Origin: Streptosporangium roseum DSM 43021
Lineage (GTDB): Bacteria > Actinomycetota > Actinomycetes > Streptosporangiales > Streptosporangiaceae
Direction: 5' to 3'
Length of the DNA stretch: 64,000 bases
NCBI RefSeq assembly: GCF_000024865.1
Contig: NC_013595.1
Span: forward strand, 3,906,001 to 3,970,000
Part shown: positions 59,419 through 64,000 of the stretch, piece after piece
Numbering within the stretch: position 1 is the first letter of the stretch
How the letters are laid out: each line of letters starts with the position of its first letter
Translations under genes and position numbers: made by a program
The notes under the pieces: generated by a model
Told to the model about the DNA's origin: nothing
The model's input: the letters and a program-made list of their open reading frames with translations, nothing else
The model's database searches: none

Positions 59419-61685
59419 TGCCTGCCAGGGCCGGTGGTGGAAGACTCGACTGTCGCCTGGGGGTGGATTTCGTCATCCTCGTCGGGCAGGTGGAAGATGC
59501 TTGTGCCGCGCAGCGCGTCGGCCATCAGGGGTGGTGGCGTCGGCGGGCTGGTAACTGCCGCCTCGCGGCGGCGCCGGCGTTCGGCGTCGATCTCCTCCTG
59601 CGCCCGCCGGGAATGCTCGGCCCAGGCCGCCGGCACCACCTCAGCCATGCCCTCAGACGGGGACCTGGAGACACGCGGTGATCGATCGGCTTGAGCGGAA
59701 GCGGCCTGGGCTGCCTGCCGGGCCTGGCCGGCCCGCTTGGCCTTGGGGAGTTGGGTCTGCCACTGGTCGACCGGGACCAGGCCGCCCAGGAGTTCCAGCA
59801 GCACGGGCAGCAGCACGGCGTCCGACTGCGGAGACAAGCCCCGCGCCCGGGCCTTTTCCAAGAGCTCTTCGGCGGTCTTGTCGGAGAAGGCAGGGATCTC
59901 TCCTGCGGGCGGCAGCCCGTTCCAACGCAGCTCGTGCCAGACCGACAAGTCCTCGGGGTCTTGGAAGAACACCGTGCGCCGGTCGCGCCGGTCGCTGCGC
60001 ACCACCCACCGGTCCTTGTGCCGGCCACCCCTGCCAGATGCCTTGCCGCGGCGGTCATTCAGACCCGGGCCGTCATACCAGAGCCCGCGAATCTTGACGC
60101 CGCGCCGCCGCGGGATCTTCACGTAGTGAGCAGGCAACAGCTGGTAGTAGAGCTCCGGTCTGGGGATCTGCAGGGCGAACCCGCCCTGCTCCAGCGCCGC
60201 GGCGAACAGCGTGTTCGGGCTGTGCTCCTCATCCGGCCCCCAAGCCGGCGCGTGCTCACCCAAAAGCCGGTTCTGCCAGCACCGGACGATCCAGGTCGCG
60301 ATCAGCCGTTCCATCTGCGCGATCGTCAACACCGCATCAGCTTCGGGATCAGCGCCCCGGTCCGCGACGTCAACCCCGGTGTAGCCGGGCAGCTGCTCGA
60401 ACAGCAAAGATCGAAATGCCCCAAAAGCCCGCTCCGCAGCGTTCTTATCCGTGGGACGCAGGGTGCGGGCGGGAAGGATATTGCAGCCCAGCACTCGCTG
60501 AGCGTCGACCAGGGCATGATTCTTATAGGGCGAACCGTGATCGGTGGTTACCGTCTCCGGCGCGAAGAACGGCAACCCGGCGACCTTGTGCCCGGCGAAG
60601 GACGCGACGACCTCGGCCGGGACTCCCGGGTAGGGCCATTCCATCTCCTGGCCCCATCCTTCCCGCATCGGCAACGGGAGCATCACGTCGCGTAGCAGCA
60701 TCGCTATGTCGATCGAAGTCTCCGAACCCAGCGTCAACCGGAACGCCACGACCGAGTGCGTAAACAGGTCAAGCGCGATCGTCAACCGGACGGTCACCGG
60801 TTCGCCGAACACGTGCTCACGGACCTTGACCGACAGGGGCGTAGTGTCCAGGGCGACGACCTGGCCCGGCCGGTGCACCACCACATGAGCCCGGGAGGTC
60901 TCCACCGCCTCCGCTGAACGGACATAGCGCTGCCGGGCTCCGTCCGGCCCGAACCACTCCAGCCAGACCTCCCGCAGCGTCCGGTAGGACGGCACCCGAA
61001 CGTGCGGGCCGAACCGCTCGGCCACGTACTGGTGCACCTGCACGCACCGTGCCTGCATCGATGTCTTCGAGCGGCGCAGACTCTCCTCACGGACCGCGAA
61101 GATCGCCTCACGGATCTCCTCAGTGACGCTCGGACGGCCGTGGCTGGCGCGCAGCCACCGCCCGTCCACGCAGCCCAGCGATCCGTGCTCGCGGAAGGCA
61201 GCCGCCATCCGCTTCAACGTCCGCTCGCTCACTTGCCCCAACCCCAGCAGCCGAGCCTCCTGCGCGCCGAGGGCGGCGAGCTCCGCGACTTTGGCCAGGC
61301 GGCGCTGCGTGACCGTGGTCCGCCCCGGGTCATAACCCGGCCGCGGCTCGCCGTCCTCTCGGTGGTGCCGATCCCCGCCGCGGAAGCCGGTCTCGGCCTC
61401 CAACAAGTGCGCCACCCGCAACCGGACCACATCCCGCTGATACTCCGTCAGATCACCCCAGGTCACAGTGCCATGCCTGTTCCCGAGCATCTCCCGCCCG
61501 GGAACGGCCTCGCAGCCTGTGTGGTGCGCCAGCCAGCGGATCGACCGCCACTGCGGTTCTCCGGCCTCTGGTCGCAGCAGTACCCGCCCGAACTGGGCCT
61601 CGATCGCCTCCACCACCCACTCGATGCCGTCCAGCCGCAGCATTCTCCCCACCGACAGATCCAGCAGACCCGCTCGAACCGTCAT
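59412..61685 (-). CDS. tnsB: TnsB DDE transposase
   Basis: This 757-residue protein has an N-terminal DNA-binding region of stacked helix-turn-helix folds (about 60-250) and an RNase H core with Asp280 (VVALDTTP), Asp382 (TTDHGSPYKN) and Glu418 (KNAAERAFGAF), an exact DD35E spacing. It binds the end repeats and makes the strand transfer. Residues after about 650 are a proline- and alanine-rich tail that probably contacts TnsC. ATG 61685 shares one base with the tnsA stop. Confidence 0.95.
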   Translation of the reverse strand: MTVRAGLLDLSVGRMLRLDGIEWVVEAIEAQFGRVLLRPEAGEPQWRSIRWLAHHTGCEAVPGREMLGNRHGTVTWGDLTEYQRDVVRLRVAHLLEAETGFRGGDRHHREDGEPRPGYDPGRTTVTQRRLAKVAELAALGAQEARLLGLGQVSERTLKRMAAAFREHGSLGCVDGRWLRASHGRPSVTEEIREAIFAVREESLRRSKTSMQARCVQVHQYVAERFGPHVRVPSYRTLREVWLEWFGPDGARQRYVRSAEAVETSRAHVVVHRPGQVVALDTTPLSVKVREHVFGEPVTVRLTIALDLFTHSVVAFRLTLGSETSIDIAMLLRDVMLPLPMREGWGQEMEWPYPGVPAEVVASFAGHKVAGLPFFAPETVTTDHGSPYKNHALVDAQRVLGCNILPARTLRPTDKNAAERAFGAFRSLLFEQLPGYTGVDVADRGADPEADAVLTIAQMERLIATWIVRCWQNRLLGEHAPAWGPDEEHSPNTLFAAALEQGGFALQIPRPELYYQLLPAHYVKIPRRRGVKIRGLWYDGPGLNDRRGKASGRGGRHKDRWVVRSDRRDRRTVFFQDPEDLSVWHELRWNGLPPAGEIPAFSDKTAEELLEKARARGLSPQSDAVLLPVLLELLGGLVPVDQWQTQLPKAKRAGQARQAAQAASAQADRSPRVSRSPSEGMAEVVPAAWAEHSRRAQEEIDAERRRRREAAVTSPPTPPPLMADALRGTSIFHLPDEDDEIHPQATVESSTTGPGRQW

Positions 61686-62512
61686 CAGCGCCGTCCTTCC
61701 GCCGGCCAGACCAGTGACCCGTCCCTCAACGGCCGGGACAGATCGACTCCAAGCCTTCGGCGCCAGAGCAGATGCAGCGCATGAGCACGCGCGACCGCAG
61801 GCAGCGATGTGCGCGCCACCAGGTTCCCGAACGCCACCGGCTCGCACGCCACCACACCCAGAAGCTGGCCCTGCAGTCCTAACTGATCGACCAGGTCCCT
61901 GCGCTGGGCCGACAACGCGTCCAGCACCGAGAACACGTGAGGCCGCCAGCCCACCACCACCGAATACCGCCACCCGACCGCCCACGCGGCCTCACCTGCC
62001 GCCGCGAAAGCCACCTCGTCCGCCTCTTCGATCAACCCCGCAGGTCGGACGTCGAACAGCCACCTCGACCCATCCCGCATGACCGCCAGAAAGTCAGGAA
62101 CGTGCTTGCGGAACCCACCGATGGTCTCGAACCGCAGCCGAAACGGCTGCGGCAGCACCTCCACCACTCCTACGAAATCCAGCGCAAGCAGCAGCCGCCG
62201 CTCCTCCAACGACTCGAACCCATGCAGGCGCCCCGTGGACACCATGAACTCCAGCCCCGGCCGGTGACGCTGCCGCGCCCGCCAGGAGAAACGGCGAACC
62301 GGCTCACACCCCGCAACTGGTACCGCCCCCAGATCCCGCGCCGGACCCATCAACTCCCCGCCCGGCGTCCGCCACGCCACCGTCCACCGCCGGGGCCACC
62401 CAGACCCAAGCACCAACAACTCACGGAACCGCTCGCCGGCCTCGAAATGGGAGAGCAACACCTTCAACCCGCACCGATCTGACCGCACCACCGAAGCGTC
62501 GCTTACCGTCAC
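61685..62512 (-). CDS. tnsA: TnsA-type endonuclease
   Basis: About 275 residues. The TnsA nuclease core is visible as GFESLEERRLLLALDF (Glu100 region), HVPDFLAVMRDG (Asp140) and SRWLFDVRP (Asp154). TnsA cuts the non-transferred strand so that transposition is cut-and-paste. The last motif reads DVRP instead of the usual x-x-K; an Arg for the catalytic Lys is unusual and could lower activity. GTG 62512 is a guess; the open frame continues to 62605, inside the end repeat. Confidence 0.8.
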   Translation of the reverse strand: MTVSDASVVRSDRCGLKVLLSHFEAGERFRELLVLGSGWPRRWTVAWRTPGGELMGPARDLGAVPVAGCEPVRRFSWRARQRHRPGLEFMVSTGRLHGFESLEERRLLLALDFVGVVEVLPQPFRLRFETIGGFRKHVPDFLAVMRDGSRWLFDVRPAGLIEEADEVAFAAAGEAAWAVGWRYSVVVGWRPHVFSVLDALSAQRRDLVDQLGLQGQLLGVVACEPVAFGNLVARTSLPAVARAHALHLLWRRRLGVDLSRPLRDGSLVWPAEGRR

Positions 62513-62599
62513 CAAACAACCACACCACGCGCCGAGTCGTCGGAACGACGAACTTCCAGCCGCTGATCCCGAATCGAGATCAACGGCCAGCCTCAGGCA

Positions 62600-62643
62600 G
62601 GCCAACTATCGCTTCCAAGGGCCAACTATCGCCCCCTGTCTCA
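62600..62643. repeat. Right terminal inverted repeat with two putative TnsB sites
   Basis: GGCCAACTATCGC at 62600-62612 and 62620-62632, followed by CCCTGTCTCA ending at 62643. It is the mirror of the left end. Confidence 0.9.
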
Positions 62644-62648
62644 CGGAC

Positions 62649-62681
62649 TGAGACAGGGAGCGATAGTTGGCCCCTGTCTCA
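62649..62681. repeat. Solo 33-bp transposon end, third copy of the end motif
   Basis: TGAGACAGGGAGCG at 62649 leads into GATAGTTGGCCCC and closes with CCCTGTCTCA at 62681. Tip sequences face each other over only 33 bp, five bases beyond the right end of the main element. It looks like the left-over end of an older insertion. Confidence 0.8.
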
Positions 62682-62750
62682 GGACCGTCCCTCCCGTGCG
62701 CGGCCGTCGGCTGGAGGCCGCCGTGGGTGGTCCGTCACATAAGCCGCTCA

Positions 62751-62790
62751 GCCGGAGGAGTTCGCCGGCCTCATCGGCCCGCTCCTCTGG
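62751..62790 (+). pseudogene. Remnant of a ligA 3' end
   Basis: One plus-strand frame encodes PEEFAGLIGPLL, matching the C-terminus PEEFAGLVGPFI of the intact ligA, and the DNA is identical at about 35 of 38 positions. A stop lies just upstream and no other ligA sequence is seen. It is on the far side of the transposon and in opposite orientation to ligA. Confidence 0.6.
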
Positions 62791-62910
62791 ACCAGACCTG
62801 GGCGTCCACCCCCTGCCCCCGGGGGCCAGATGAGCGCGCCGCGTACGGCGAGTCCGTGTGAAACACGGCCGTGACGGCAGGTGCGGGCTGTGTCCAGTCA
62901 GTGGTGTATC

Positions 62911-64000
62911 TCAATCATGTTTGATCATGGCCTCTCCCGTCGCTCCGGCCATCATCCGGCGCTCCTCACGAGTGGCGATGAGCCCGGCCGGTGCGAGAAT
63001 CCCGGATTCCTCGAACGGCGCCTCCGTACTCGGCAGCGGCTCCCTCGTCTTGATGACCTTCGCCCACACCCGGAAAGCGTCCAGAAGCACGATGATGATC
63101 AGGATCGCGAACAGTGCGGCGAGGATCCCGTCGATGGTGGAGTTGAGCACGATCTGCCGCATCGCGTCGGGGGTCTTGGCCGGCGCGAGCAGCTGCCCTT
63201 GATCCAGTGCGGTCTGGTAACGGTCGCGCTGCGCGAAGAAGCCGAGGGTGGCTTCGTCGGAGAAGATCTTCTGGTAGCTCGCGGTGAGGGTGACCGCGAC
63301 GTCCCAGGCGAGCGGTACCGCGGTCACCCAGGCCCACTTCAGCCGTCCGCTCTTGATCAGCAGGGTGGTGGCCACGGTGAGGGCCACCGCGGCGAGCAGC
63401 TGGTTGGCGATGCCGAAGAGCGGGAAGAGCTGGTTGATGCCGCCGAGCGGGTCGTTGACACCCTGGTAGAGGAAGTATCCCCAGGCGGCCACGACCACGG
63501 CGCTGGTCGCCATCAGACCGGGCCACCAGCTCACCCGGCCGATCGGCTTCCACAGGTTGCTCAGTGTGTCCTGGAGCATGAACCGGCCGACCCGGGTCCC
63601 GGCGTCGACCGTGGTGAGGATGAACAAGGCCTCGAACATGATCGCGAAGTGGTACCAGAAAGCCTGCAGTCCCGTTCCCCCGAGGAATCCGGAGAAGATC
63701 TGGGAGATGCCGACGGCCAGCGTGGGCGCGCCTCCGGTCCGCGCGATCAGCGTCTGTTCCTGTACGGCCTGCGCCGCGGACTGCAGCTGCTCGGGTGTGA
63801 TGACGAAGCCCATGTTGGCGACCGCCTGCGAGGCGGACTGGACGGTGGTGCCGACGACCCCCGCGGGAGAGTTCATCGCGAAATACAGGCCGGGACTCAG
63901 GACCGAGGCCGCGATGATGGCCATGACGGCGACGAACGACTCCATCAGCATGGAGCCGTAGCCGATCATCCGGACCTGCGTCTCCTTCTGGATCATCTTG
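62911..64000 (-). CDS. cstA: Carbon starvation protein CstA, C-terminal part, cut by window edge
   Basis: The last 362 residues of a CstA-type peptide/pyruvate transporter run off the right edge. At least six membrane helices are visible, with GYGSMLMESFVAVMAIIAAS, FSGFLGGTGLQAFWYHFAIM and FGIANQLLAAVALTVATTLL, all conserved in CstA. The tail (EESGILAPAGLIATREERRM) is cytoplasmic. CstA imports peptides or pyruvate during carbon starvation. The small yjiX/ybdD partner often found after cstA is not seen between 62682 and 62910. Confidence 0.93.
   Translation of the reverse strand, partial: KMIQKETQVRMIGYGSMLMESFVAVMAIIAASVLSPGLYFAMNSPAGVVGTTVQSASQAVANMGFVITPEQLQSAAQAVQEQTLIARTGGAPTLAVGISQIFSGFLGGTGLQAFWYHFAIMFEALFILTTVDAGTRVGRFMLQDTLSNLWKPIGRVSWWPGLMATSAVVVAAWGYFLYQGVNDPLGGINQLFPLFGIANQLLAAVALTVATTLLIKSGRLKWAWVTAVPLAWDVAVTLTASYQKIFSDEATLGFFAQRDRYQTALDQGQLLAPAKTPDAMRQIVLNSTIDGILAALFAILIIIVLLDAFRVWAKVIKTREPLPSTEAPFEESGILAPAGLIATREERRMMAGATGEAMIKHD

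Larger units (their letters stand above)
52745..62643. mobile_element. Tn7-like transposon with TnsA, TnsB, TnsC and TniQ (about 9.9 kb)
   Basis: The element starts TGAGACAGGGGGCG at 52745 and ends with the inverse sequence at 62643. The terminal repeats match over about 44 bases with one mismatch near the middle. Both ends are flanked by CGGA (52741-52744; 62644-62647), consistent with a partly decayed target-site duplication (Tn7 makes 5 bp). Four transposition genes run inward from the right end in Tn7 order (tnsA, tnsB, tnsC, tniQ); cargo genes fill the left 3.4 kb: S1 protein, sigma factor and membrane propeller. No CRISPR array or Cas gene is present, so it is not an evident CRISPR-guided form. 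Confidence 0.9.

Noticed and set aside
56132..62512. CRISPR-associated transposon (CAST)
   Set aside because: No Cas gene or repeat array in the element, and TniQ is of the long TnsD-like type.

Overview
The window is 64 kb of very high-GC DNA with dense, often overlapping genes, many GTG or TTG starts and strong GC bias at third codon positions. The gene families point to an actinomycete: DUF3073 and DUF6204 proteins, IcmF, ROK and IclR regulators, a SigE-type sigma factor, and a chitinase with CBM2 and fibronectin type III domains. Streptosporangiales (Streptosporangium or Nonomuraea-like) is my best guess, but this is inference from gene style. I saw no rRNA, tRNA or CRISPR array.

Layout. 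1-4.7 kb is a stress or dormancy group: the start of a GH65 sugar phosphorylase, a tandem universal stress protein, a CBS-pair protein, an Acg-type nitroreductase and a YbdK-type carboxylate-amine ligase, with a possible DevR/DosR-like box. 5.3-11.6 kb is a tight three-gene operon: a GCS2 ligase fused to a circularly permuted ATP-grasp domain, an asparagine-synthase-type amidotransferase of the N-acetylglutaminylglutamine (NAGGN) type, and an S9 peptidase. It looks like a route to an amidated small peptide. 11.7-21.7 kb is a glycan-use locus: DUF2264 protein, 2-hydroxyacid dehydrogenase, GH35-like beta-galactosidase, sugar ABC importer and divergent ROK repressor. 22.1-24.6 kb holds a small secreted protein made of eight GTTWD repeats, a MarR regulator, a SUMF1/FGE-like protein whose 3' end is tandemly duplicated, and a HTH protein.

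24.7-33 kb is mixed: IclR and an enol-lactonase-like hydrolase, a clpX with no clpP neighbour, a cytochrome P450 pseudogene facing a TetR regulator with an unusual C-terminal extension, a DUF4132 protein, DUF3073, and a three-gene ArsR operon. 33-37 kb carries paired palindromes, the fused isobutyryl-CoA mutase IcmF and a coupled BtuF-like protein. 37-42 kb is a divergent chitin module (secreted deacetylase and large GH18 chitinase). 42-52.7 kb contains a PIG-L deacetylase coupled to trpF, TetR-DUF6204, DinB, a HEAT-like protein, a second DUF4132 protein and an NAD-dependent DNA ligase.

52,745-62,643 is a Tn7-like transposon with matching terminal inverted repeats, each containing two copies of a putative TnsB site. 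It carries tnsA-tnsB-tnsC-tniQ, all on the minus strand. Its cargo is a triple-S1-domain protein and a sigma factor/membrane propeller pair, and that pair is bracketed by two inverted copies of a 195-bp MITE-like element. The transposon sits 61 bp upstream of ligA. On its far side lie a solo transposon end and a 38-bp remnant of a ligA 3' end. The window closes with the 3' part of a cstA carbon-starvation transporter.
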